Of a stretch of DNA of 64,000 nt, positions 24,274-38,158 are shown in pieces. The notes beneath the pieces are model-generated. The model searched no databases. It had not been told where the DNA came from and worked only from the letters and a program-made list of their open reading frames with translations. How positions within the stretch are numbered: the stretch's first letter is position 1; every line of letters begins with the position of its first letter. This stretch comes from Rhopalosiphum padi (lineage: Eukaryota; Arthropoda; Insecta; Hemiptera; Aphididae): NCBI RefSeq assembly GCF_020882245.1, contig NC_083597.1:35690652-35754651 (forward strand). Direction: 5' to 3'. A program made the position numbers and the translations under genes.

Positions 24274-26757
24274 CCCATTTAACGGTATCTTTAAAATAGG
24301 TTTTCGATAGGGAGTGTGCGCATTGATGAGTACTTATATACAGTTATACACATCTGCATGTTATTTATGTAGTAATAATATTATATTGTAACGTATCGCT
24401 ATTAGTATTATAGGTCATCGACTGCAAAAAGTTTGATGTAAACACCCTTATAATATGATAAGTTGGAAATTCCAGACAAGTTTGTTTCGCAAACGATTAT
24501 GATCGTAAAAATTTTATTCACGGTTAGGTTTTTTTTCATTTAAACATATTATGAGAAATATATAGTTATATTATAATATATAGTAATAGTACATATCTAC
24601 CTACGTTTATATTTAACGCCCCGCATACGTGCGGATCAATGAGATCATCTGTTGCAAAATCGTTTTATTTTTATTATTATAATTTTTTATTTTTATTTTT
24701 TTTTTAGGACCCGCGTTGGTTTATTACAAAATAATCGCGCGTTATTTACAACGAGATTATCGGCGACGAAAATAAATTCGCAAATTAAATAAATTAATAT
24801 CGAATTATAATAATATGGCGCGTATTATTATACAACGGACGCTGGAATTGGTAAATTATTGGACGAGCGTATGGTTCGCGCCGTGACTGGTTTAGTTATA
24901 ATATTCGAATTTATTACTTGCAAGCGCGCGGGCGGTGTCATTCTTTAGGTATGTATGTATAAATTAATAAAATATATAAAAAATCATGTATATATACGCC
25001 GTGCGTTTTATAAAGATTATAATAATAACGACACGAAAAACCAAAATGCCGTTTAGCAAAAATTGTTAATCACATAACTTCTATTCGAATATGAAGCATT
25101 TTTTTTATCAAAAATATCATATTTAAGAATTTACAGTGAAAAAAGGATAGTAAATAGTATTTTACCCATTAATTATTACAGAATGTTCCTTAAATTCATA
25201 GTAAAAAAATATTAGTACATATTAGTATTTAAAATTTTAAAATACGATATTATACTTAAAAATGAGCATAATTAATCGGAGATGAGTATGCCCGGCAGGT
25301 TACCTCAGTATATAATCAAATATTCTATTCATATATTAATAATAGACGGCTTACGTTTTAACAGTTATATCATATTACTAACTACAATATAGCCAACTCC
25401 AACTAATCAGGTTAAAATTAATTTATCTTTCGTTTTCCACTGTATAACATAACACCTATCGTATACTCCAATTGCTCGAAATATGCAATAAATGAACACA
25501 CGAAATATTTAATATTACTTTATTTGACCCCTGTCTTGGAGTTTCCATCCTCCTTATATATTAATTACATTATGTTTTTGCATGTCTTAACCTAGTTATC
25601 TTATTGACTAAGCATAATTTATATTATTGTCTTCTTGCCATAGCTACAGTATGTTTTATTAAATTGTTATTTTAACCTACTTGTATGTTTTGTTTAACTT
25701 ATTTGAAATAATTGCGCAATTTTATTTATTACATATGGTCGTATACTAATAGGCCAATAACCTATGATTGTTTACTTAACTTAATTTTTAAATACTAACA
25801 TTTCTTATTTGAGTATATATTTTATCTAAATCTTAATATAACACACCTATAAAAATCGATTTAACTATTTCGAATCTTTTCTCGTACAAACAAACAGGTG
25901 ACCTAATATATAATTTGTACGTGTTTCAATTCCATACAATATTATATATATACTTGATCATGTATGTTTGAAAATCACATATTTTGAATTATGTAAGGCG
26001 AATAAAAAGAAATTAAAATGAGATTGTAAATAATTACGAAATAATCAATTTTTATAAGTAACGCGGTAAACAATGTTTTTCGTCACGTTATTAGAAGAGT
26101 GTACATACATATTTGTATTTTGTATGCGTGACTTCTTTAAAACAGGCGACATATTTATTGACTGTATGAAAAGCAATGTTTTTCCAAACAATTCTTGCAT
26201 TCTATATTACATTTATATCCAATCATAATCACAACTATTTTATTTTCCGTAACCATTGGTAACCATATAATATGTAAAACAAAAAAATAATCGATTTTCG
26301 TGAGCCAAACAAATTTCATGCGTGGGCCAACTTTTAGGATTGAATTCCGGGACAGAAAGTATTAGTTTATATATAGCCTTAGCATGATTGTAAGGAATAT
26401 ATTGAAAATAAATCAAAATCCGATCGGTAGATTTTAAGATTACCCTGCACCAGAAATGCTTTTACAGTAGCACACTATTATATTATATTAGTATAGATAG
26501 CGTAGAAATACTCTATACTCGTACCGAAATAAGTTGTTTTAAATTGACAGCGAGCTGTACATAATATGCTGCTAATCATATGTATATATTATTTTGTATG
26601 TACCCTCAATCCTACATCATCTATATATTATAAGTACTAACACACACACTCACTCGCGTGACACATATGTATGGTAATATATACGGCGAACGGTCCGATG
26701 CGGTTTTGCTACCGCACATGTAATCCGTCGGCATATTTTTCATTTTTAGCGCCCACC

Positions 26758-26777
26758 AAAAAAAAAAAAAAAAAAAT
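26758..26777. repeat. Poly(A) homopolymer
   Basis: About 20 adenines after GCCCACC. Possibly an old retroposed tail, but the flanks show no recognisable element. Confidence 0.8.
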
Positions 26778-27629
26778 AAGCTCACGCTCGGTCCCATCAC
26801 TTCCCACCACAATAATCGATCGATTAGCATAATGCGTCGAGCCACGATATTATAATAATACACTGCTGCAGTGCGCGTATCGTATATGATATTATATTAT
26901 TATGGTTATTCGGCGGGACATTAACATCAAAATATTCATCATCGTCACAATATAACCATATAATGTATTACATAGGTATATATTATATATATATATATAT
27001 ATTTTAACGTGTGCGCATCACACATATTATGTTTCATTATAACGCACCACGCGACGCCCGAAAGTTACGGTTTTAGATTTATTTATTTTTTCGTGAATGA
27101 AAAATCGGCGGTCGTTGAACATACTATACTTACACGAACACGAAACGGTGTAGGTGTGCGTAGTATATAGTGCGTAATATTATAATATCGTAATATATAC
27201 AGATAGGTATATTAATATATTATACTACGGAGAGTGATATTATCATCCACCGCAGCAACCGAAATACACTTCCTCCGGGTGTCTGCTCGTGGTGTTGCAG
27301 TTACCGTTCACTGCACGCCCATCAGTATATATGTATATTAATATATTATATTGTTTATTCAATCATAGTGTTTTTTTAGATGTTTTTTTTTTTTTTTATC
27401 TGCAGCAGCGGTCAGTGCTTATATACCTATGCTATTATTATAAAAATCCTGCGACGCGAGAGTTATGATGTGATATTACTATTATTATAACTTATGCGTA
27501 AATTTATTATCGTTGCAGTCTTCCGTTTATTACCCCATGTCACATGCTACGACGAAATAACAAATGCGTGTCACATGCCCAAAGTCATAGTTGTAAAAGA
27601 TTTTCTGTGGATGGGTGGTTGAGAGGAAG

Positions 27630-27800
27630 TTATTAAATGTAATTTAAAAAAAAAGAACATTATGTTAAATTTACATTTAGTTATTTAATCCGAGAAAATA
27701 TTGGATGTGGGAGAAGGAATTGAACTCTTAAAATCTCCCGGTATAGCTAGTCTTACACATACCTTCAGCGGCTTCAGCGGCAGTGTACCGTGCGTGGTGC
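27630..27800 (-). mobile_element. Possible tRNA-derived SINE fragment
   Basis: On the minus strand, GAGTTCAATTCC (27716-27727) fits the pol III B-box consensus GWTCRANNC. It follows ACTAGCTATACCGGGAGA, as in tRNA-derived SINE heads. No good A box is visible, a direct repeat CTTCAGCGG lies upstream, and the downstream part is AT-rich with an imperfect inverted repeat (27630-27690). It is not a functional tRNA. Confidence 0.3.
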
Positions 27801-29150
27801 ACAAATAACATACCCATTAACCTATTAATCACATATTTAACTGATGCTAAATAATATAAAATATTAATATTTACATACATAATATTATATATGATGTGAT
27901 ATCCATAGGGGTATGTTATTCATTTGGCTACATACTTTATTATTTGTCAAGTCAATGTATATGTTTTTGGAAAGAATATTTTTTTTTGTTTATAGAAATG
28001 TAGTATAGTCTTCATAAAATAATAGCATACTGCAGTAGTGCAGTCTTACAAACAATAAAATAGAAAGTACCATAACTATTAACTATAATAGACAATAGTG
28101 CATACCGGAATACTCTTTAAATAATGTACAGGTACAAACAACAAATATTATATATTATAATAATTTAAGCGAGTGGATTATAACTTTTGGAAGCACTTAC
28201 TTTTTTTTTAAATGTGTATCCTACAGTGGTATATAGCTCAGATACTTAAGTCGAGCATTCCAAACTATAAAAAAAACATAATTTTTGTTTCAGAATCGCA
28301 AATATAGAATAATTTTTCTAATGATTGTAGCTAGTTAAATACTTAAATGGGTATAGTTATATTGCTTATAGTATTACATATTATGCCTCTTCCGTCGACT
28401 CTTCATAGACATCGTGAAATATCCGATGAAATACCAGTATTATAATATGTGTTTGTATACCGTGTTTATAGTTTTATATATGCAGTAAAAAAATAATATA
28501 TCTACGCATAAAAAGGCGAGGCTAATATACACGGGATAGCTCACTAATCAGAAAAAGACTTGATCCGTATAAGTATAAATACGCGTGTGTCAGTGTGCGC
28601 GTACTACGTGCGTAATGCATATAAATATGTCTCTCTCTCTTTCTATAATATATATATATATATATAATGTGCGGTAGGTACTTCATTATTTTACATGTGT
28701 CGGTGTAGACGAAAAATATCAAAACTTAAATGAAAATCGTTTGTCTCTCGGCTGGTTGGTACATACGTATCTTAAATACTATGTATTATATTCGATCCCA
28801 CTCGTGTATAAGAACATATGAAATGAAATATATATATATATATTATTAAAACGAAATACGTTATAGCAGGTATACCAGATAATCCTCAGCGGTTTCCGCA
28901 TCGCCTATGTGCGGCCAGCGAAGTCCCGCGGTTCGGGGAGGGTGTTAGTCGTAGGAATACAAGTAACCATATATGAATAAAATAAATTATGCAATTTATA
29001 AGTCTAGCTCTTATGTAATATTTTATATTGTTGTTACGATTGTGAACATCCGGTGATGACCATTCAAACGTCGTACTCGTCGTCGGTGAAACCCGGCTCG
29101 GTGTGGTCAGGAGAGGCGTGTGGGACCGAATGGATAAAAAAAAAATCAAG

Positions 29151-29178
29151 CACACACGCGCACACACACACACACACA
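29151..29178. repeat. (CA)n microsatellite
   Basis: About 14 CA units with one CG interruption, next to the GC-elevated block that follows. Confidence 0.9.
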
Positions 29179-29229
29179 TATGTTTTATAATATTAATATA
29201 TAACGATTATTATTAATATTATTATTGCG

Positions 29230-29480
29230 GTGTGTATATCACACGAGGAGGAGGAGGACGAGGAAAATTATTCCCTATAAGTGCGACGGAGGTCAATCGA
29301 TCGGCGATTTATTACATACCGTACTCGTGTATACATTTTTAATTACTGGTATTGGTCGCCGCCGCGGTGGTGGAGCTGCTCAGCTGCGGATCGGGCACGA
29401 TACCGCACGTGACCAGCGTGCATATCGACACCCCCCGTGCGGTCCGCATTCGTTTTATATACGCGCACGTACGTACGTCA
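29230..29480. promoter_or_regulatory. GC-elevated island, candidate promoter or enhancer
   Basis: A GAGGAGGAGGACGAGG run is followed by a GC-rich block (29360-29450) with a CACGTG E-box in CCGCACGTGACC and an ACGTACGTACGTCAC palindromic run. Frames on the + strand are open but disagree and match no family I know. It is a candidate regulatory island, not a supported exon. Confidence 0.3.
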
Positions 29481-32400
29481 CAGGATATTTTTTCTTTCCG
29501 ATTTTTTCAATCATTCCAATACCGCGTTAGATTTCAATTTTATAATTCGACGTTATTATTATTATTATTATTAATAATAATAATCGAAATCGAAACGAGC
29601 CGTGGGTCAAACGTTCACGTAGTCTTTCTATTATATTATTAGCGCGTGCTCAGCCGTATACAACGATGGTAAAGTGCAGTCTCCGGATATACATATATAT
29701 TCCCAATATTATATTATCTATAGGTATACATACGATATTATACCAGCTATACGCGTATAACAGATATAATATCTAGCCGTATTATAATCGTTCGCGATCA
29801 ATCGTTTTGCCGAAATCGAATATTTCGTCGTATAGGAACGCGTTTATGTGTACCCATATAATATATACACTGTTCGTATATACTGTATATGCGTATAATA
29901 TGCAGTATTAGGAAGTATATACTATGTGTATATATATATATATATATAGTATATATACTGCCAGTATACTTATATGAATGTGTGTATTTATATAAACCGT
30001 CGCGTACATATATAGTTTTCATAAATTATGACTCGAAATAAACTGTTAACGGCCATTAGTATAATTGAAAGTTTACATTATTTTTTTTATTCATTATATG
30101 TATAATATACCTACTCGACGCGGGAGACTTTAACGAGTGTTGTGAACATATTTCAAACGGAATTAACGAAACGAGATGGTTTTATTGCCATGCGTAATAT
30201 TAAAATATACGTTCTTAGAAACGCGCGTTCAAACGACACGTTTTATATGAATAATATTATACATTATGACTAGAGGTCTAAAAATTTCAAAATCCAAAAT
30301 CAATATTTATTTTAAATCTTCCGAATGCCCGATCAACGTTTTTATAGTATAAAGGCTTAGCATCCAAATCATTTATTCGGGTTTCTGTTGCTGAATGATT
30401 TACCTAACCAAAATAACAAATTTGAATATACATTTTGGTGTTATATTGCTATAATACTGTTATTGCTTGGGTTAGTATTAATACTGGTGTTAGATAGATC
30501 AGAATAAACTTAATAAAAAATAAAAAAATGCATAAATACCTACTACCTACTAATTATTTTAGATTATAAGATAGACCTTAAAATTGTATTTAATTTCATA
30601 AAATATTACTGATAGAAAAAATTATTCAGATTATATGAGTTAAAGATACTAGATTTTTAATGGTTTTTTGGGGTGTTATAGATTTCGATTAATTTAAATG
30701 CACGGCACTGAATATATAATACTAATGATCTGTGTGGTTTATTATAATATACTGTTTGTACTTTACGTAAACCAGTTTGTTTGGATAGGTATGAAATTGG
30801 TAATAATCTTGGGGTATATCGCGTTTAAAATCACTTGTAAAACTTATAAGAAATAATATGTTTTATTGTCGGTGTTCACATATAAATAACATACAAAGTA
30901 AAATTAATAAATCAAATAAGGCATATTTGTACAATTAATAATAGTTTCAAAGAAGGAATTAAAAAGTAATAATATAATAATTTAAAGTACAAAACTTTTT
31001 ATTTATCAATAAAAAATTAATGTATTAATTAATAATATTCGATTAAAAAACAATATCTTGTATAAATAAATTGTATGTTATTAAGCAAAGTGTGTATTAT
31101 TTAAGTGTCAGTTATTGATTATTTAATTTATGAAAGTTCAATCTGCAGAGTTAAAAAGTAATCATTTAGTTTAATTAAAATATTTCAGTAAATTGAAATT
31201 TTCAATATTGTTATTATAAATTATAATACATTATTGATGATTATAAATTTAATTTAATTTAAGCTGTATATAATATTATTGGCTTATTGCGTACAATTTA
31301 TTCAGATTAAAATTGTGAATGAACAACGTGCATAAAATAATAGTATGAATGAATATAATATTTTTTTTTAAAGAGAACACAATTTTTTAATTAGTAATAA
31401 ATTATGATTAAAAATTAATTATTCATAAATCGATAGTGCAGGATACCAGGAAATAACTGCGATCACATTAAAACAGGTTTTAATATTATTAAAATCCACT
31501 TAAATAAAATTACTTATTCTCTCATATATACTAATATGAAATAATTGTTTTACATATATTATATATATACTTTTTATTATGGCGGTATATGTCATGTGAT
31601 ATACATAAATATATTTATGTATAATATTAATATAAACAATTTGAAATAAATTTAAAACATACATTATGTACTTCGTACAGGTTGTAACATGCCTTAAAAT
31701 GAATTTTGTATAGGTATACAGTACATAATATTTTATACTCGTTCAATTAATAGCTGTAGTTAGTTCGTACAGGTGATAGCAAATATTCATTATTCATATA
31801 TGCATTGGTACATATAGGTATATTGTAATAATGTCATATAATATAATATAAAAGCATATACGGTAAATTACATCAACGAATGCTTATCAAAAACGTAATC
31901 TCTACGCAAACGTATAGTGTATCCACTTCAGTCATAATACATTTAACGAAAAAATAATTGTTTTAAATGTTGATTGGTCGCAAACGGTCGTATATTATGA
32001 AGAATTTTCGAGTAATTGTCTTATGCGTGATACAATATTATTATCGTGTTTTTTTTCTAAGATTATATTTATGCAGTTGTTACACACAACATATATATTT
32101 TACGTATATAGGTACTTGCTGCAATTGTGTGTGGATCGGTAACTATATTATGGTCGTATCGTATACACAGAGATTCACAGTTCACACGCATTTTCAAAAC
32201 TCTGCGAAAACGATGATTTTTATTTAAGTTCTCGTCGTGTAACTCGTTTAATATAGCTCGGTAACATCCACGTATACCTATATAATATTATGTACATAAT
32301 ATAGTATATACCCTGAAATCGGACGTTTTAATTTATATATATATATATGACAGGAGGTAGGTACTCGGTATACGCATTGCGCAATATCATAAATATTGTC

Positions 32401-34275
32401 CATCGCTGTTTCGCAGCAAATAGCAATATATAGGTATATATATTAATATATTGTACATATGTATGTATATATGATCGAATACATGTACATGGCTTGTATC
32501 TCGTTAATAACTATAAGAACGATCTATATACGTATGCGTAATGGCGTCATATATTGCAAAATAAAAACGTAGCGCGGTAGTATAATAATATAAGTATATA
32601 TACCTTCACCTGTGTGACTGTGTATATATACATATTATATGTACGTAGAAGTATCTGGTAGGTATATATTATTATACATCATTCCGTACACATTAATGCG
32701 AGTAATAACATAAATATATCATTGTATAGAACGGGGACGAACGGACTAGTTTGTGAAAATAACGCGAGACGAATTACCGCCGACGGCACTGGAGCTGGAT
32801 ATATCGCATGGTGTGCCCACTGTATAATGTAAATATATATATATATATTATAATGTCGATGTATGAGCATAAATCGATCGCTGGACTTATAATATTATTA
32901 TTATTATTATTATCATCATTATCATTACTATTTACTATTACCGTTTGTCGTAACACACGACTTATTACACGTATCACGGCGTGTTTCGAGTCTGTGAAAT
33001 ATATACAAATACCGACTTTTATAAAATAATATAACACATGAATCGAAGTGTACTCAGTGTACTAATATAACGTATGTATGTGAATGACTGTAATCGGTTC
33101 CTTTCTCGTATATAATATCATCGTTAAATATTGTAAAAAACGTTCGATGGAAACGACTCTCCACTCTGATCTATATTTTACATTAACGCCGTTAATCCTT
33201 TGTTTTTAGTATTACGAACAATGAAAGGAACTGCGTTGAGAACGCGTGTTCATATAGATTATTCGTGAGAGGCTCCTATTTTATCACTCAAAACTACCTA
33301 TTTATTTTTAATAATAATTAAACCGGTAAAAACAATCGATGTTCCGCGTGGACTGGACATGGAATAACCATCATTAAATATTACACATTTTGGGCACTTC
33401 CAAAGGCATTACATTAGTTGCTTATAAGCAATACATTTAGATATATATACGTCCTGCTTATACAACAATTATATTTCTTCAATAATAACATGCAACTAAA
33501 ACCGATTACATAGACACATCACCAAATTTATTATGTTCTCGTTTGGTAAAAAAACGAGTACTTATAAAGAATTTTTTATAATTGAAATAAATAACCACGA
33601 TTCAATATTATAACAACATGGAAAAAAACCAGATAGATTCTATTGGTTCCGCTCACCAAATCGCAGGACAGCGGTATATACTATATATAATACATGCATA
33701 CATTATGTAATTGTAATGTGTAATTATTTTTAGTTTAAACGATTACCCTCGAAACGCGACGGGGTTCTACGTACGGGCTTTGATTTACCCGAAAATGGTT
33801 AAGATATCCAAAGGGAACATAATTTGAAAAATCGGAAGGTTGCAGACTATAATACGTATACGCATCTGTATATTAATATAACATGCATATAGTGAAATGT
33901 ATTATTATATGCAACGATGGCGGACGTGCTGTACCTATAATATAATATTGTATTCGCCGACAGACGAGCGAATACGTACTGCAGTGCTTACCGCAATAAT
34001 TATATTATACGCACTTTAGCTTAGGTGTAAAACGATTTCGAAGGTTTATTTCGCTTTTATTCTTCTTTCATGTGCCCCGTAATTGAATTGCTTTTTTTAT
34101 GTCTTTGTTATGCATGCCGTTAAACGTATACACGCGTACCTATGTAATTATTAATTAATATCCTTGAGATAAAAAAAAAATCATAGATCAACCTGGATTT
34201 TGTTACAAGTTACAACGAAACCGTGTAGAAATCTATAGTAGTTTCATCGTATATACATCATACACCACTCACACG

Positions 34276-34280
<5 letters not shown>

Positions 34281-34310
<30 letters not shown>
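34281..34310. repeat. (CA)15 microsatellite
   Basis: Fifteen uninterrupted CA units. Confidence 0.95.
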
Positions 34311-34312
<2 letters not shown>

Positions 34313-35121
34313 TATAGAATGTGCATCACAGTAAAAACGATTAGTCATCTGATTTTTTTATTTTTGTGCCACGCGGTTCAGTGCAATTTCAGTGCAGTGT
34401 AATGAAGTTTACTATGCACTCAAATGGAAAAAGTATATAGCGAACGAGTCTTCGACGTATGTATAAATATTAAGTACGACGAGTACATATTTAGACACAT
34501 GCGCACACACACACTCATAACGCTCGGGGATACTTATGAGGGGCAAATTATACTATTATCGGTCGAACATATATAATATATACCACGCGAAAGCAGAAAA
34601 TAAAATGCGAGATGAAAAATCATTAGTCGTATACTTACCGCTGTAGTATATGTTATTTGTATAGGTATAGTTTCTCTGGTGATTATTAATTTATTCTTGG
34701 ATATCTCCATATCGGAGTCGAATACGTATGTTCTAATAATAATAATGTATTTTTAAAACACACTTGCACATTTATTATGTACAGACGAATACGTTTGTTT
34801 AAAATAAATCTATCGAATACTTATATACACATAATATTATATGCGTCAATAATATTATTATTATAAATATTGTGCCGAGAGCATAGACGGAGACTTGTCC
34901 AGATTCGTTTCGATACCGTATCGAAATACAATCGTGTATACAAGGTATCATCACCGCCCAGCCGTTAAGCAAATAAATCAAGATCGATTAATACGCGTGC
35001 CCAAAACTGCTATTTTTATTAGGTTAGGTATATATTATATTATAGTAACTAATAGGCGAATTAAGCGTGCAATCGCGGAGGATAATAATATTATTAATAT
35101 AATATATTTGTGAAATCGACC

Positions 35122-35146
35122 ATATATATATATATATATATATATT
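35122..35146. repeat. (AT)n microsatellite
   Basis: About 12 AT units. Similar runs occur at 29934-29949, 38410-38430, 47659-47688, 61807-61832 and 63702-63720. Confidence 0.9.
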
Positions 35147-35304
35147 CAGTATTGAATTGCAGACATTTTTGTATTATAGCCTATAGGTATATCATAGTAT
35201 TCTACATATTATTAAGAATTTAATACTCGTATATATTGTATTCACTTTTAAGAGTACAAATATACAAGCAGTCGAGGAGTTGCATCTCCGGTACCAAGGG
35301 TGGT

Positions 35305-35848
35305 ACTCGTTTCCACCAAAAGAGTACATTTACATTTTTCCTTCAACGCGAGTATTGAGATAGTAAATGAGATATTGACCGCGTTTTTACCAAAACATTT
35401 AAAAATAAATAATAAACAAAACATTTATTCAAAAATACCATAGAATAAATAAAAATATATTTATTACATTTTAATTATTATATTACTTGTTTTACTTTAG
35501 TTTTTATTCATTTAGAAAATTTGACGTTGCATAACTATTAATGTTATACATTACAAAAACTTATTATTTGCTAAAAAAATTATACTTTCTATAGTAATAT
35601 TCATTCGATCAACTCACGAATTACTATTATTGTTTAATAATTATTCTTATAAATTATAATATAATTATACACAAATGGTATTATTAACAAATATAATAAA
35701 TTGTTTTTCAATATTATATTTCCCTAGTCTAATAAACGTACTGTATTATAACATTAAATGATTTAACAATGAAACTAGGTTAATATCTAATTTTATGGAA
35801 ACGAGTATTAGTGAAAAAGCGAAAGGAATAATTTTGGCGGAAACGCGT
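35305..35848. mobile_element. MITE-like element with 17-bp inverted ends
   Basis: ACTCGTTTCCACCAAAA (35305-35321) pairs with TTTTGGCGGAAACGCGT (35832-35848). The reverse complement of the latter is ACGCGTTTCCGCCAAAA, 15 of 17 identical. The interior is extremely AT-rich and non-coding, and the true ends may lie a few bases further out. Superfamily not recognised. Confidence 0.5.
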
Positions 35849-36597
35849 GGTATGTCAATAAAAGGGACGATGCTTTTTGGCCACATTGAATATTCCACTG
35901 TCGACATATGCGTATAAAGATTTTTAAAGTTACTGCAAACTGCATCGTATATTTACAGCTGCAGTGGTTCGGCGATGAAGTCCGGTTCGCCTAATACGGT
36001 TTATTATGTTATTTAAACAAATCGAAATTCGAAAATTTCACTCATGGGAAAGGAATATCAACATAATAAATGAACGAAAAAATACTTCATTGCAATTGAA
36101 TGCAATGGATGCAATTCAAAATATACTAAAATGTTATTATTCGATGCAAATGCTAATGGTTATGCAGATAAAATAAAAACAAATGCAATTTCTTAAATCA
36201 AAACTGTTATGTGATGGTTATATTTTTTGACTCGTTGGTATCCAACAGCGTCCATATTGTGCGCGCGTCTGCATAGATCGACTATAATATAATATATATA
36301 TATATAGCTTATTAACACGAGTTTTGTCCGATAGTTTGTTAAGTATGCGGTATAATCGCGAGAATATCGCATCATTATATATAGCGTGTGTATTTTTACC
36401 GCGAGTAAATCATTTCATTATCTGTAACGAACACTCAGCACACGTGTTATCGTTAATAATGTACGCGTATTTATTATTTCGTTAAATATCTGCTTTTATA
36501 TAACCGAGACGAATACGTAGAAGACGAAAACGACGTACACATGCGTATTAAAATCTAGAGAATAGGGTTTTCAAGAGTATATAGGAATATATTATAT

Positions 36598-36629
<32 letters not shown>

Positions 36630-38136
36630 GCATATAGGTAGGTACTAATATATCTACGGTGAGATATTATATATTTGGACAATAATTCACTCTCGGCTTT
36701 AAATCCGTCAAACCGCCAACCGAGAGGTTGAAATATACACGTACATATTAAATTTATGACCTGCAGCTTTTAAACGCGCGTATTTATGATAATTTTGTTT
36801 TACGAGTATTTAGATATTTTCTGACAAATTACATATTTCACGTCAGTTGACGATTATTTAAAAGCCCTATTTATAGGCATAGTATAGTACCTATACATGT
36901 ATATAATTCACTATATATATTATTTTATAATATCTCATGTTGTCTTTAATTTTTGTTTTGTTCAAACTATCGTTTGAATACGTATTTTGAATAAGTATAA
37001 TAATATAGGCACACATTAAAACACCTTAATGACGTATTCGCGATGATGTCAAATAACCGTATCACTCCCATAAATACAAATGATAATTATATTTTCAAGT
37101 ACCTTCTATTATGGTGCCTATACGCTCGTATAACATTTGACGAATAAATAGAATTTGCCAAAATCACAAAAGATTTGGTTCGGTAAACAATATAATAATA
37201 ATATTACTATCGAATATTTTTGAAGTTGTCGGCGTCACAACCACCGAGTAGATTTCTGTAATGGGGTAGAAAACGTAGGTATAGTAGTCGCGTTTACCGA
37301 AAAAAAAAATAAAGGTAAGACTTTGTGTGCGGCACACATGACATCACACGTCGCAACCTTAAGCAAATAATTTATACTCGTATTATATTATTATATATTC
37401 CATATTGGGGTTGCAATCACAAAACGCATATACGTATAATAATAATAATAATATAATATATTATACGGTCATAAAATACGAGACGAGCGCAATATACCTA
37501 CCGCAGCCTCCTGTATCTATAAATATATATAGCGACGGACAGTATATTATACGCACACACATAGACATCATATTATTATGTATATAATATTTATATACTG
37601 CGGCGGTGCTTATTATATATATATATTAGTAGTAATAATAATATACGATGAGAAACGCATTTGCACGTCGTGTAAATATGGTCCTTTTGTGCAGCGAACA
37701 CCAGAAACCATTTCACACGCGGTTATTTTTATTGGCACAATATAACAATAATAATAATAATCGCTGCGACGGCGGTGGCGGTGGACAATATAATAATATA
37801 ATATGATGTGACTATACCTATGTATCTATATACCTATCTATATATTATTATTACGATGATGTGTTGGTTTCTGCACCATTGACCGCCTCTGTAACACCAC
37901 TACGTCATATATTATATATATACTCATAATATATATATATATACAAATACGTTGCACAACTGCAGATTTACATTATTATTACTATACTATTATAGTTTTT
38001 TTGCCAAAAAAAAAAAAAAAAACTATATAAAAAGAAAAGTGGCATACGGGCATAGGTCCCTGTGTTATCGTAAAAACGAGCTGAGTGTCATCAGATATCG
38101 TGAAAACCGATTTCTGCAACAATGAGTCCGCGTCGG

Positions 38137-38158
38137 CTGCTGCTGCTGCTGCTGCTGC
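38137..38158. repeat. (GCT)n microsatellite
   Basis: About seven GCT/GCTG units inside a moderately GC-rich stretch (38040-38200). It yields poly-Ala or poly-Ser on short ORFs of either strand, with no sign of a real gene. Confidence 0.85.

Noticed and set aside
24641..24655. TGAGATCAT, the seed of the bantam microRNA
   Set aside because: Only the seed matches. The following bases differ and no hairpin surrounds it.
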